A stretch of DNA of 64,000 bases from Liolophura sinensis. Its lineage: Eukaryota > Mollusca > Polyplacophora > Chitonida > Chitonidae. The notes under the pieces were generated by a model, which saw only the letters and a program-made list of their open reading frames with translations, ran no database searches and was not told where the DNA came from. A program made the translations under genes and the position numbers. How positions within the stretch are numbered: the first letter of the stretch is position 1; each line of letters starts with the position of its first letter. The stretch spans positions 26,577,265 through 26,641,264 of the forward strand of contig NC_088303.1 of NCBI RefSeq assembly GCF_032854445.1, given 5' to 3'. Shown here piece after piece: positions 20,696-33,110 of this stretch.

Positions 20696-23600
20696 CTCAC
20701 TTCATCGCTATCTGTACATGAGCATCTGTCCAGGAAAAAAGGCTCTGAAATGTCACCAGTTAATGTGACACAGCAGATCAATACTTAAAAAGTTCAGTGA
20801 TATCGTTTGAAATCCGATGGCGATGCGACTGGGTTGCTTGTCATGTAAGATGAATGATTGCTTGCGCAGATTTATACCTGAGTGAATAACAGCATGTTTG
20901 CAATGGATTCTCTCTAAGGTTACTCGGCCATTCCTTGGCTTCATACTCAATCATTGTCTTTGACAACGTTTTGATCTGGGAAGAGCTCGTTCTCTTTTCT
21001 ACAGACTAAAATCGCCTTATGGCCAATGAGAGCTTACGTGGAACAGACTCAGGACGTTTCTGTCAAGCCAAAATGAAGACATAAGAATCTAAGTCATTTG
21101 GTTTGATGTTTTAATTATATTCCGCCTAAGTACAGCTTTTTTTTTACAGAAACTATTTGACACCACATTCTTTTGATCGCATGAAATTGATATATGGGTT
21201 AACTCCACGGGTGATAATACAGATTCTATTTAGTATCAGCTGAAACCTCTTCGTTCCATCGTTTTTTGGCCGATAGACTGTCGATTTTTTCGTCTACAAC
21301 CAGATCTAATCGACAATCTGGACAGTAAGAGACGATTTAATTTTTCGATCTAATATTTAATCCATCCCTTTGGCAAGACTTACAACATGGCTCTCCCTGC
21401 CGGCGATCGATAGACTTCATTCCCGTCTGAGCTTCCCCTGTTCGTGAAAACGACATGTCTCAAAATATATTAGACCTGTATAAATTGAATAATAAATGAA
21501 TGAATGACGTCTTTCTAGACATTATTTTCACTATGGGATTATATATACCAGCGGTGAGACCTTGTACCAGGTCAATAAGCTATACACATGCTACCACAAA
21601 GAGGTTTAATCCCACTAATTGACTCATGTACATATGTAAATAGTATACCAACGCACTGCTATTATGTAACCAAAATATTCATGTGCTAAAAAAAAATAAA
21701 TAAAACACTGATTTGATGGGCCACGATATCCGCCAGGAAAGTGGTCCTAAAACCAGTAATTAAAAAAAAAATTGTACCAGGTAGTTCTGCACGTGTATAG
21801 CGTTGTATAACTCGACAGTTATGATCTATAACCGTCTATATATATACTAGCTCTGGAATCCCATCAAGTCGCAGTTTATACTGACCACGGCATAATGAGT
21901 CGGAACATAAGAGATCACCTTATAAGAAGGTTTAAGTGTGAGATGAGATACTGGACATAATGACCCACGCAATCAATCACATTAAACAAATCAGTGGCGT
22001 TGAGCTGGGGGGGGGGGGGGAGTTAGGCACCCAAGGCACCCCTACTTTTCAAGAGGTGAGGACCCAGAAATACTAACACACCACCCCCACCCCCACCCGC
22101 CCACAACTTTTTGAACCTTGAGGAAACAAAAAGTATATATACTGTAGCGCATCTTTCTAAAGTTTTTTGTTCTTCCATATTTATTTGTAATAATATGACC
22201 CACAAAAAGAATAGATGAAATCATTATTTCTTAATCAAACAGATTAAGTGTCTACATAGTTGGTTTTAGAATTTTATACAATTTAGAGTCAGATTCTCTA
22301 TGGTTTTCGCAAACGTGAAGAAAGAAAGTATTTCAAATTTATATTGAAAATTCTGAAATTCTTTACTTTCTGTCGATCAAAAGTTTTACAACGCCTTTTA
22401 CGTCGTGAAAACATTTCCCCCAAAGACATCTGTGGCTGTGGTATAAAAGCTGTGGCGGCAATGTTATACTTGGAGCCACCACTCCTAAATTTTTTGTCAG
22501 TTTTCTGTTCCGTACTCTTTTAGATCCCGTGCCCCAAGGCAAAAATTAACTTTGAATAGCTGAAATCTCCAATGCGACCCCTGGACCCTCGCCCAGTGTG
22601 CTCGGTTAGACTTTTCTACAGCCCCCACCCGCCTGTTTTCATATCTTTAAATCTTTTTTTTAGCAATGCATGTAACTTTTTACGGATGTGTACTCTTTTA
22701 ACACATGTCTCCGTGGCCCAACTTTGAACACTCTCATCTACGGCAGTGTAACGTCGCGAAAATTCCCGGGCCTAGGTGTACCCTGGACTCTCTCGTAATC
22801 GATCGTGATAGTTTCCCAAATGCCCTCTCACCCTCTCCCTCCACTATCAATTTCCTTGCCTGGCCACAGCAGATGATGTTGCAAGGGATACCAGGCATAA
22901 TGACCCACTCAGTAAACTGAGTAAATTCACAGTAAACTGCGACCAAATATACGAGGTGGTCTTATAAGAAGCTTTAATTGTGAGATGAAACACCCGGCAT
23001 GACGTCTAACACCAGCACGGTGTCTTGCGGCCAGACAGAACTTGAGTGGTCCCTGACCAAATACCTCCTCGGGACTGTCCTCAAGGTTTTCCACACGAGA
23101 CCAACTGCACCGTTTGTCTAAAAAATTCTCTTCGCTTATTCAAATATGTCTTGCTGTTATTACATGTCATTTATTTATCACGGAAAGAGACACTTCACAA
23201 GTCGATCTAAGTTTTCATTAGCCTTCACATGTGAAAAGAAACCCGGTCTTCGAAATGTACCCCTGAGCTATATAAAATCAATGGAGATTCCACAGTTGAT
23301 GAGCAAAATTGCTCTTTGATTGATTTTAGCCATGTTATGTATAATTTCCATCTAAACCCCATTTTCGGCTTTGCCTCGCATAAAGTCAGAGCTTCATATA
23401 CCACAATACGTGTTTAGTCAATATACATCCAAACAAACATCGTTTAACTTTGATGTTTCAGTCGCTTGTCGACCCTACACACCTAAACAATACCATGTCT
23501 GTGATCTATTAATCGAATAATATATCACAGACAAATTTAAACAAATTAAGCAAGTTTTTGAATTTTCATTGTCATGAGAATTTGTCATATTATAGCTTCT

Positions 23601-25440
23601 TTAGATGACAGTCCCTTAATTTATGACGGAAGGAATAAAATAAATACCTCAGGGTAGGTCATCTTCAAACGCTTAAAACACACCGCATCACGAAAAAGTA
23701 TCGACGGGGAGATCCATTCTTCCACAAAGCTAGAAAATGTCTAGCTTTTACCACAACTTCACTAAGCTGAAAACAAGAACGTATTCTACGAAGATAACAG
23801 CCCCCGTCTCCAGACGGAAAGCTTCGCTGACAGCAGAGAAAAAAGTGAAAAGACCTCTGTGGAAGATGTTCAAGACCTGGAATAGGTACATCTTCAAAAA
23901 ATATGCCCCACATGTATTACAGCGTACTTAGCAGCATACATGGAAACTTTTCGTGAAAACATGAAGACCGTGCTTACGATCCGAAACAAATGTCTACGAC
24001 AAACGTGGTTACATTCTACCTTTTTGAAACCGTTTGCCGCCGCACCAGTGCGATTGAATTTAGCTCAAATCCACTCTTAGGACGTCCAATAGATGTGTAC
24101 TTTTTGTCACAACAATCAGTCTGGCCTAAAAGCTCAATAATTGATCGGTCGTGTCCCCTCACCATCTTTGATTTCGCTCCGTCTATAGTGCAACACTTCT
24201 GTGACAGAGACGGCACGGCAGATTACGTGACAAATCGGTTATACGGATTCTGAGCCAATTCAATTGTGCCGATAAAAATACGCACATCGAACTTCATCGA
24301 GATTTTAACGTCCGGAGGATTTTCTTTTCAATTTTCAAGAGATTTTGAGATGCTGGTGCGATACCTTTACTCCTTGTTTTATAGCAGGGTATATGTTGCA
24401 ACAAACATGGAGTTGCATGTACTTAAAACATAATCAACAGTTCAAGACGCCAGGGTATAAGCTGCTTAATTTATGACTGAACAATGGTAATGAAATAAAA
24501 CTAAGACTTTCTAACGTGTTGGACGGGACAGGTTAAGATTACTTGACTATAGGACTGCCGTTTGTTGACTGACCAGTGGGATCTCTTTCGGGCGAGTTCA
24601 GACGGAATAGTGATGTAATGGATATCGTTTTGGCTCTCCCTGAGTTGACGACCCACGGTGTTATTGCTCAATGTTATGAACACTAGAGGTTCAATTTCGA
24701 GCAACTTTTATCTGCAGCGGCATAAACTATAAACTTTTCTATATTTGATAAAATGAATGTGTTTCACTTCTAAGGTTAGATTTAGGTAAATTCCATACAC
24801 TGTGCAACATGTAATGCGTACTACTACAAAAATAGTTATTCTGAAAGTTATGGTAACGAACAAACGGAAAACACTTGTGACGTCATTGCTGCCCAAATCT
24901 ATATATGGCCCATAAATATTACCTTAACTATGGCAAGCCAAACGCTGCAAGATTTAAAAACAATAAAAAACCAGAGTTGCAATCAGCTTTGCGGATTCCA
25001 AACGGATGGTTTTTGGATTCCACTTCAGTACAGAGCAGTTTGCTACATGACATTGTTGTAACAGTCGATCAGCAACACAATGATTCTGGTATATTAAAGG
25101 ATACATTAAAACGAAGAACATAGAGTATGGTTTTAAGGAAAATAAAGAGGGGTTTTGCCAAAAAAAAAAAAAACAGACAAAAACGTTTTATTTTTGAGGC
25201 ATATATTATAGTCTCTAATAAGCCCTTTATTTTCTGCATATTTTCCTTCAATGGTCGGAAATAGTCGGAAATGACGCCATTGATGATTATTCTGGGAACG
25301 CCATAATGTTTTATCGTCCGAGCAAAAAACAACAGTTTTCTAGCTTTCAGCTTGTAAACCTAATGTGGAAAAACACATGCCGGAAAAAAGGCATATATAA
25401 AAAATTTTATATATCCACGTTCGCTGGATTTATAAAGAAA
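20696..25440. other. Long stretch without a supported gene
   Basis: No known gene is visible over 4.7 kb. A 50-bp sequence at 21919-21968 (CTTATAAGAAGGTTTAAGTG then TGAGATGAGATACTGG) recurs at 22957-23010 with changes, so a dispersed repeat is present twice. A G-run lies at 22004-22020 and a CCACCCCCACCCCCACCC tract at about 22082-22099. Frames at 23737-23931 (basic, 64 codons) and 24905-25123 match nothing I recognise and are not called. Confidence 0.4.
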
Positions 25441-25800
25441 ACCACAGATATGCTTCATGGTACATCTTTCCTCAACCTGTATTTTTACAATGACCAAAAA
25501 GGCGAACTTCACCACAAGAGGAATAATTTCACTCTTGACATTGTGAATTACCACTACTTGGATAGCATTATTCCGGACGGTATATCTCGCTTTGTGTAAT
25601 TTGTTAGACCATGTGTGTTATGTGACGATTTCCGCCAACACCACAAATTAATACTGCATTACTAGTGTGTCAAGGTTATTCCATCAAACACCCTCACTCC
25701 AAGTTGCTTAAGTTTTACAATGATCACAATTCTCTTGTAAGTAACTATGGACAGAGCGTCCAGAATCTCTGGCAATCTGCTTTAAGATTATGTCTAAATC
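25441..25800 (+). pseudogene. Reverse-transcriptase C-terminal fragment
   Basis: One plus-strand frame reads SFLNLYFYNDQKGELHHKRN and then FTLDIVNYHYLDSIIPDG. After a stop the next segment gives FVRPCVLCDDFRQHHKLIL, and a shifted frame gives LLVCQGYSIKHPHSKLLKFY and then NDHNSLVSNYGQSVQNLW. This order (FLDL...DKRDDF..DIVNFP.LDSNIP, ..ISQLIRYARAC..DF..R.KLL, GY....L..SFKKFY..H..LV..YG) is what I know from reverse-transcriptase proteins annotated in many marine invertebrate genomes. The piece lies C-terminal of the catalytic core, and I could not recover the core upstream. Stops and frameshifts show it is dead. The clade is uncertain (LINE or Penelope-like). Confidence 0.6.
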
Positions 25801-27152
25801 CGCTTAACACTTAATTAAAACGCAGCTGATATACATAGTTTATAATTGACAACTTATATACATGCACGGTACTATTGAGTATCTATTTTGCCCATTCGCA
25901 CAGAACATTCAGTGTGCCTTTCCAACATTACTGAAAACTGTTAGCTGCTTCTCGTCCCATGATTCAGTCCTAACTTCGTACATTAAATAATTTCTTAGTT
26001 ACTTCAAGATTAAATGTTTTAAATATAAAAGACGGAATATTTTGGAACGGTTTGTGACGGTGGATGACTGACGGAAGCTATGTATTTTTTGTTGGCATCT
26101 CCTTTAGACATGTGGAGATTTCCTGACACTCTAAGGCTAGGTTTTATTTACTTTTTTGTTTGATTGGTTTAATATTCTACTCAAAAACATTTCACTAGTA
26201 CGGCGGCGGACAGATTATTGACAGGCCTGCGGCTTCTAATATAGCAGGTCAGGCGAACTCCGGATAATTGTGATGTCGTCTAGATGTGTGGTGTATCTAA
26301 ACGGGTTCTTGATGAACGAGTGGATCCACCTTTGTCCTGCCAAGCCCCCATCATCATTCGAAAAGCCAGTTCACACACCCTCTGTTTGTTTGGCACAAAC
26401 AAAAAAATAACAGCCGTTGATAAAATGATTTTATTGAAAGATTTCTGTTCTGTTTTACGGGGTCTCTTTATGTTGAGGCCGAATTTATTTTAAATCCTGC
26501 ACATGCCTAGGCATTTTACCTTTATAATATCTTAGCCCTCACAAATTTCGTGAGTGTATGGTGACCTATGACATACTTCCGGTCAGGTTGGGATCTATGG
26601 CTATCAGCCTAAAATTTATTCTCTTTCTACTCCAATGAGAATCGGGTTTACATTTCACATTTCTCACCTCGCCTTCTCCAGTTTGCCTGTACGTTGCCCA
26701 TTAGTTATCAAAAAGTGCCATATTTTCTCATTTTTTTTGTTCCTGTAGGTGTTCGTGACACAAATAGTTAATGGCTTTAGCACGTCGTGTCCTGGTAAAT
26801 CACCAGTTGAATTATCCCTGCTTGCACTATTGGATTTTTCTCCGTTGCTTTTGTGAAAAACATGAAGGACTTGCCTTCCCCCAAATTCAGATGTGTCAGT
26901 TTTAGCTCCAACACCTGACACCGAATATTAAGGGTCCATGTATTTGTTCGTCGCGCTGAAATCTTCTGATATTTGGTGTTTACACTCTCATAGTGCCTAA
27001 CAGTGGACCTATTTAGAAAAGAGAAGACGAGCCACGTGATGGCTGAGGGCGAAACCCCCTTCTTTACCGTAACTTGTTGCCTTCGTTTTTCAGTGATTTA
27101 TTAACTAACTGAGGTAAAATAACAAGGGGTTATATTTCCAGCCAACACACTG
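25801..27152. other. Stretch without a gene
   Basis: A degraded family-1-like end may lie at about 26158-26230 (TTGGTTTAATATTCTACTCA, ACGGCGGCGGACAG). Nothing else was found. Confidence 0.35.
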
Positions 27153-27166
27153 TCGTTGGTGTTCTG

Positions 27167-27295
27167 ATTTATTTATTTATTTGATTGGTGTTTTACGTCG
27201 TACTCAAGCATATTTCACTTATACGACGGCGGTCAGCATTATGGTGGGTGGAAACCAGGCAGAGCCCGGGGGAAACCCACGACCATCCGCAGGTT
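27167..27295 (-). mobile_element. SINE family 1, 5'-truncated, with target duplication
   Basis: It reads ATTTATTTATTTATTTGATT, TTTTACGTCGTACTCAAGCA, GACGGCGGTCAGCATTATGG and stops at CGACCATCCGCAGGTT. It is flanked by TCGTTGGTGTTCTG (27153-27166) and TCGTTGGCGTTCTG (27296-27309), 13 of 14 identical, so this is the duplicated target. Only the last ~130 bp of the SINE were inserted. Confidence 0.9.
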
Positions 27296-27344
27296 TCGTT
27301 GGCGTTCTGGTTTTACTCTCTATGTTGTACGTCTTTAACTATAT

Positions 27345-28085
27345 CACTACACGTGTGTTACATTTCACACTGGTGTTTCCGTGATTTCTTACATCTATAT
27401 TTCCGTGACATGTTACACCTGTGTCTTCGAGACTTGTTACAGTCGTGAAATCGTTAAAATCACACACAGCATATAATGTCGCCGCGAATAGTTACACCTG
27501 TGTCTCTGTGACTTGCTACACCAGTGTCTCTTTGACGTGTTACTTCAGTGCTTTCGCCATTTGTTAAACCTGTGTCTCCGAGACTTGCTATACTCGCGAA
27601 TCCGTTAAAAGTCACATGCACTACACGATGTTCTCCGCGAATTGTTACACCAGTGTCTCCTTGACTTGTTACACCAGTGTCTCCGAGATTTGTTATTTTC
27701 GTGCCTTCGTGACTTGTCCATTTGACCTATTACGCCGGTGTCTCTTTGACTTCTTCACTTGTTACACCAGTGTCTCGAGATTTATTATTTTCGTGCCTTC
27801 ATGACTTGCCCCTTTGACCTATTACGCCGGTGTATCTTTGACTTCTTGAAATGACACCAGTGTCTCGAGATTTGTTATTTTCGTGCCTTCATGACTTGCC
27901 CCTTTGACCTATTACGCCGGTGTATCTTTGACTTCTTGATTTGTTTCACCAGTGTCTCCCTGACTTGTTACTTTCGTGCTTTCGCCACTTGTTACGCCAA
28001 TGTCTCCGTGACTTATTACGCCAATGTGTCTGTTACTTACTACGCCATTGTCTCCCCGTACTTATTACGTCAGTGTTTCTATCTG
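27345..28085. repeat. 24-bp minisatellite, degenerate
   Basis: The consensus unit is about GACTTGTTACACCAGTGTCT plus CCNT. About 30 units are recognisable, with many substitutions and interruptions (a CGTTAAAATCACACACAGC interlude twice, at about 27450 and 27603). A longer repeat of about 110 bp is superimposed (TTTCGTGCCTTCATGACTTG then CCCCTTTGACC occurs at about 27790 and 27880). Plus-strand frames are Cys/Tyr/Thr/Ser-rich repeats with no gene support. Confidence 0.85.
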
Positions 28086-28460
28086 CAATCTTCTCTCCAG
28101 ACCCACAGCACGGATCAAACTGAGGCTCATCATGACTCATGTGACGTCAGGCAGTGACAGATTTTGGAAATTTAAGGTTACATCTATGCAGTTAGATATA
28201 GTGTGAATCTAGTTTCATTTTAGTTTCTTGTGGTTTCATTTTTTCTCTTATATATACTTCTCCTAAAAATGCAATAAAACCAGAAAAATTGCGATTTTTC
28301 ACATTTCACATGGGACCCATTGCTGATGAGAAACTTAAAATTCTCTAACAGGTTGAACAAATATTGCTTTTCATTTTAGTAGCCTATTTTCTGCTTGGGA
28401 TAATGTTGGCGTAAAGTGCGTTTTAAAACTTGTGACATTTTACATCAACTTCAACAGTGA

Positions 28461-28583
28461 TTTATTTATTTGATTTTGACGTTTTACACCGTAATCAAGA
28501 ATATTTCACTTATACGACGCCGAGCAGCGTTATGGTGGGAGGGAACCGGGCAGAGCCCGGTGGAGACCCACGACCACTGGCAG
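28461..28583 (-). mobile_element. SINE family 1, 5'-truncated, perfect 13-bp duplication
   Basis: The insert reads TTTATTTATTTGATTTTGAC, TTTTACACCGTAATCAAGAA, and ends CCACGACCACTGGCAG. ACTTCAACAGTGA stands at both sides (28448-28460 and 28584-28596), identical over 13 bp. About 123 bp were retroposed. The perfect duplication suggests a fairly recent event. Confidence 0.95.
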
Positions 28584-28596
28584 ACTTCAACAGTGA

Positions 28597-31500
28597 CAAT
28601 TGTTAGCTAACAGATGTCTGTGGCGGCAGGCTACCAGTAACCATTTGTCTCCGAAGCTTCACTGAGCTAAAAAAAAAGATCAAAAATCTTATTCCTGGGT
28701 ACCTCACGCTATGTTTAGGTATAAAACACCCAGCTTACCGGTAACAATATGAAATTTTATTAGACTAGTATTGAAATATTATCGGTCATCGTAGTCGGGC
28801 TTGTATCCTCAGTTGGCCACTGGTATCTCTGTGAGTAACTTAACATTGAACTATTATTATCCGATTTTGTGTGTCCTGTCTGTAAGAAAAAAAAACAAAA
28901 ATGACAGTACAGTACAATTCACGATACAATGACAATAAAGGCTTAGTGATTAATAACTTTATTCCTCTTAAGTAATAAGTTCACCACATAGAACTGATCA
29001 AAATCAGTAAAAGGGCCGATTTCTCTTGAACTTTGTACAATTCTTAACGTACATGTACATACATGTAAGAGCGTATACTAAGGACAGGCTTAGCTCAGTT
29101 TTCTACATTGTTCAACGGCGTAAATTACCAGCCAAATAAGTATATAAATCCGTACGCAGTCTTTGTTTACAGTATCTAGTTGTACTTTACAATGCCAAAT
29201 TGTGATCGAACAAAATTCTCCTTACGCATGTCGTACGTTTATTGCATCATGATTTAATTAAACTGCTCGTTATACATTTGTTCTTAATTATTTCCTGTTT
29301 ATTGGCCTGATAATACCATCCCTTAATATGCACCTTTATCGCCACATCCAAACTAGATGGTCCCGTTTTTTTCACTTTCATCCCGCTAATTGCTCTCAGT
29401 GGTGGCTATTAAAGCGATCCATTTCTCTCCTATCTTCAGATGCCTTAGATTTTGCTGTTCACTTCAGGGAGAGAAAATGCTGGCATATAATAAAATATTC
29501 AGAGATCGCCGTAAATGAAAGACAATTGAAGTCGTTTTGCTACGTTTTCGAACTACAGTTTTCATCGGGCATTTTGTGGAGAGCAAAGAAAATCAGGACA
29601 CACTGTAACTATGTGTTACATGTGCAAGCGTGTCAAGAAATTAAACAATAAAGCAAAGCTGTCTTCTCGCACAAAAGGAGACAGGTTGGGAGATTTTTTT
29701 GGAGCAGACGGAAAAAAATGCCCCCCAAAAAAACTCAAAATAAAAAAAAAAAGAAAAAGAAAAACTCCCACCCGATCTCTATTATGTGCCAGTTTTTCTT
29801 TTCTTTCGGGGGTCTGCTTAAAAAAGGAAACCACCATGTCACGTTTACGGTTCCGTAGTACGGCTCCATATGGCGACGATATCGAGGGTTTGTATGAAAT
29901 TAATGTATGAGTTCTGACATCTAATACCGGCCTGTGCTGGCCACCTGGGCAACGGACTAATTGATGAATGTTGAACAAATCAGAATTTATTTCCTCTTCA
30001 CTAAATCTCTTGATTTATTTTCTTTTTGCAAATTAATTTAAGACCAAAATGACACACTGGTAAACTAGTGTAAGGCATATGTCATATGAGGGATAAAAAC
30101 AGCTGCACGGTTTGGTAGCGTGAATACGCGGTGAAAATACTAAGGACCCAGTTCAAAGTTGAACCCCAGCTGGTACTTAACGTGAGTGAGTTAGTATGCG
30201 GATTTCGTAACACCTACCAAACAAATCGGTGCAACGTAGGTTAAAATCGTCCAACATTTAAGTCCAAAAAGCCTGACGAAGAAAAGCAATGGCCCGCTGT
30301 TTAGCCTGCAAAGGTGAATAAAATAGTAACTATATATACCGTAAAAATGTAATTTATTTTGCGATATCTTTGTAGTAGATTGCATTATGTTCAGTGGCCA
30401 CGACTTTCCACGGGACCGGTACCGTAGACTGGTACCGTAGGGGGGCGTTGCACGATGCACAATGAAGGTGTACCAGCAGAAAGAAGTCTTTAGGGTCATG
30501 GAGTTATCCAACGAGAGAACTCCCTAGACGACTCGGTCACCAAGAACACAAACACACACTGAAATATCCTAGGTATCTACGTGATCTAGAAAGGGTCCAG
30601 AAAGAAATCAAACATGCTCAATGAACAATCCGTCTTGCCACTAAAAGCTCCATATTGTCGATATGTACATTCGTATGCTAGCCGTCAACCAAGATGGACG
30701 GTCAAGGTCAATAATACCCAGGCAAATTCCCAAACGACGTTTAACACAAACCACCAAAGAACTAATAAAGTATATGAACTTATTTAGGATGAAATCATGC
30801 AAAGAACGATGCCTTCCTAATAAACAATTCATAGTATAAATTATCTACTTTCCATGATCATATTTCACAGCTTCCCTCTCTGCCATTGGTAGAATTTGTG
30901 TCAGACATTTGAAATCATCAATGCATTATTTCCATGGAATAATCACAAAATAGCTCAAGACACGTCCACTGTATAACAAACAAATGGGTAGGAAAAGATG
31001 TTTTGCTAAGTTGCGAAAAGATGGAAACCAAGTAAGTATTGTGTTTATAGAATGTCATATTACAGAAGTCGTATTGTCTTAATAAATATTGCCCTGTCTG
31101 AGTTGTTTGCTATGCGTAAGTAAGGAAGCAACGTCAAAAAGTTTTTAGATTTTGGTCAGTAATCTCTGAAATTCAGTAAATTCTGAAGATTTTCAGAGAA
31201 AATATGTACACGTTATGACTATCAGTCTTAAAAGGTACATTAGTTTGTAAATCTGCTAACACTTACGTTTCCGACCCGGTATACAGTATACAAAAATGCA
31301 GTCAGAAAAAAAAGGTCAGTCCGAACCACAATCGTCCCCTTTTTACTCAAGAAGCCAACTTACAGTGAATATTTTGTCTAAATAATGATTGCTGGCTTTT
31401 GCTTTCACTTATTTGTGTCTACGCTAATTGATGAACTGTAACTATTTCCCTTATAAAGCCATATTAGGTTTAGTATGTTTTGGGTGAGGGAGATCAGCCA

Positions 31501-31719
31501 ATGATGAAACAAAATTCGACCAGTCGTGAATGAGACATGTTCATACAAATAACTACATTCTAAAGGTAAGCGGACAAGGTATGGAGATTCAGATTAAACC
31601 ATCTGAATTAAAGGTTATTAAACCAAAATCCATAACTTTTTCCAATCAGCAATATCACACTACGGAGCCGTTTTCAAAACAGTTAATGTTGTCTATATTT
31701 GTTTCTTTTTGTGGGTTTT
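28597..31719. other. Long stretch without a supported gene
   Basis: Open frames at 29328-29651 (107 codons) and 29611-29910 (99 codons, Lys-rich because of an A-run) match no family known to me, and a pair of GGTACCGTAG repeats lies at about 30418-30440. I see no RNA gene or clear repeat. Confidence 0.4.
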
Positions 31720-32145
31720 TTTTTTTTCAACACGCCCTTGACATGATATAAATGTCAAGTCAGCTGTTTAAATGAATTTCCGTTCACCTTCACAGGAGAA
31801 GCCTGGCCAGCAAATGCCAGAGAGTTTTGTTTTGTTAGACGGGCTAAGTAAAACAAATGATAGCTGCAAATGCCTGATACAGCTTAATGGTATTGACTCT
31901 GACCCCCGAGATGAACGGGGTCACATGTGCCCATTATCAAGCTGGTGCGAAGTCTCATCAACAAACGCTAACACTGACGAATTACAAGGCGACTCGTGCT
32001 TTTGTGGGAAACAAGACACGACATAAAGCGAATTGCCGCACACAGTACTTTCCTTTGTTTACACACCCTTATACTTCTTCTGCACATTCCGATGTACTGA
32101 TTGACAAATGAGTTATATGATATCAGGCTATCATTTTAGAACGCG

Positions 32146-32485
32146 TTTTATTGACAATAGGGGAGTTAAAAGTTCCAAACTCACCTATTGTAATGTCCTG
32201 CGCACATTGGCAATCCCGACAGCTTTGTACTGGTACCAGATATGTCTCCGTCGATTGCATATCTTGTTTAAACAAAAGCAACAGAATATTTTGTTTCTGG
32301 TGAACAGAGACTTTACGATTTAAATTTCGGTCGATTCTATGTCCGGATACAGCTTCCTCGATCCCTACATCGGGATATCTATATTTGGGGACGGTCATTT
32401 TCAACAAATCAGTGAGAACAAATGTTGTGCTAATACAGTCAAAATGGCGGATCATAGTGAACATTTAACATTGCTCAAATGATTT
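32146..32485. mobile_element. 340-bp insertion in repeat family 4
   Basis: The insert interrupts the family 4 copy and is flanked by ACGCG (32141-32145 and 32486-32490), a possible 5-bp target duplication. No terminal inverted repeats or poly-A tail were seen. It holds the exon candidate at 32185-32455. The boundary on the right is judged from one other family copy only. Confidence 0.45.
32185..32455 (-). CDS. Possible first coding exon, unassigned protein
   Basis: A minus-strand frame is open from ATG 32455 (MIRHFDCIS...) with a second ATG at 32398 (MTVPKYRYPDVGIEEA...). It runs to a good 5' splice donor, ACAATAG/GTGAGT, at 32185. Between them lie 90 codons with a Cys cluster near the end (CRDCQC). 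At the start the plus strand reads AAAATGGCGGATC, which resembles the YY1 motif found at many animal transcription starts. I do not recognise the protein and found no partner exon downstream. The segment sits in a 340-bp insertion within a repeat, flanked by ACGCG on both sides, so it may instead belong to a mobile element. Call it a candidate only. Confidence 0.25.
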
Positions 32486-32774
32486 ACGCGGGTGCACCTA
32501 ATGACTCCTCATTGTCATGTGACTAAAAAATTGTTAAGTACGACGTTAAACCCCAAGCATACCTATATACAAATGATTTACATCTATCATATAATATAGT
32601 GCATGCCAATTAAGGAGTTGGCTGATGTTCGGCTAAACATGCTTACCATTATTTCTTTACAGAGGATTTCTTTACCGGAAATCCTAAAAAAGGAGAATCG
32701 AGGTGCCCATGTTTATTTTACTGCTTTGATATAATATACTATGTATTGTTCTTCTGATACCACGAATTACCAAC

Positions 32775-33110
32775 GAACTAACCGTCTTTGAGTATAACCC
32801 ACTGCGTTCTGCGAGCACCGAATTACTCTCTTGGAGCAAGGAACTGTTCCTCTGGTATCAACCATTGTGGTCTGACAGCAATAAACTGTTCATCTGGCAT
32901 CATCCATTGTGGTCTGACAGCATTGAACTGTTCCTTTGGTATCACCCATTGTTGTTTGACAGCAATGAACTGCTCCTGTGGTATCATCCATTGTGGTCTG
33001 ACAACATCGAACTGTTCCTATGACATCATTCATTGTGGTTTGAATGCAATGAACTGGCCCTTTGTTATGAAATTGTTCTTTTCTATTTTATCCAATGTGG
33101 TCTGATAACA
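32775..33110. repeat. 42-bp minisatellite, about 7 units
   Basis: Units like GGTATCATCCATTGTGGTCT then GACAGCAATGAACTGTTCCTCT recur every 42 bp. Because 42 is divisible by three a plus-strand frame (32788-33105) is open with a 14-residue repeat (NCSSGIIHCGLTAL). No ATG context or domain supports a protein. Units diverge toward the right end. Confidence 0.93.

Larger units (their letters stand above)
31720..32564 (+). repeat. Dispersed repeat family 4, interrupted copy
   Basis: 31720-32145 matches 36384-36810 in order: TTTCAACACGCCC, GTTTTGTTAGACGGGCTAAG, AGCTGCAAATGCCTGATACA, AATGGTATTGACTCTGAC, CTAACACTGACGAATTACAA, TGACAAATGAG. The family end resumes at 32491 as CACCTAATGACTCCTCATTG, TCATGTGACTAAAAAATTGT and TAAGTACGACGTTAAACCCC. 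The 340 bp between are absent from the other copy. Its 3' end is the same as that of SINE families 2 and 3. No tRNA-like head could be identified. Confidence 0.7.

Noticed and set aside
20443..20781. Gly/Lys-rich minus-strand frame
   Set aside because: It is composed of the 40-bp array and the C-tract; no ATG context or known domain.
29611..29978. Lys-rich plus-strand and overlapping minus-strand frames
   Set aside because: They depend on A-runs and overlap each other; no family match.
30090..30180. B-box-like GTTCAAAGTTGAACC
   Set aside because: It is a short palindrome without an A box at the right distance.
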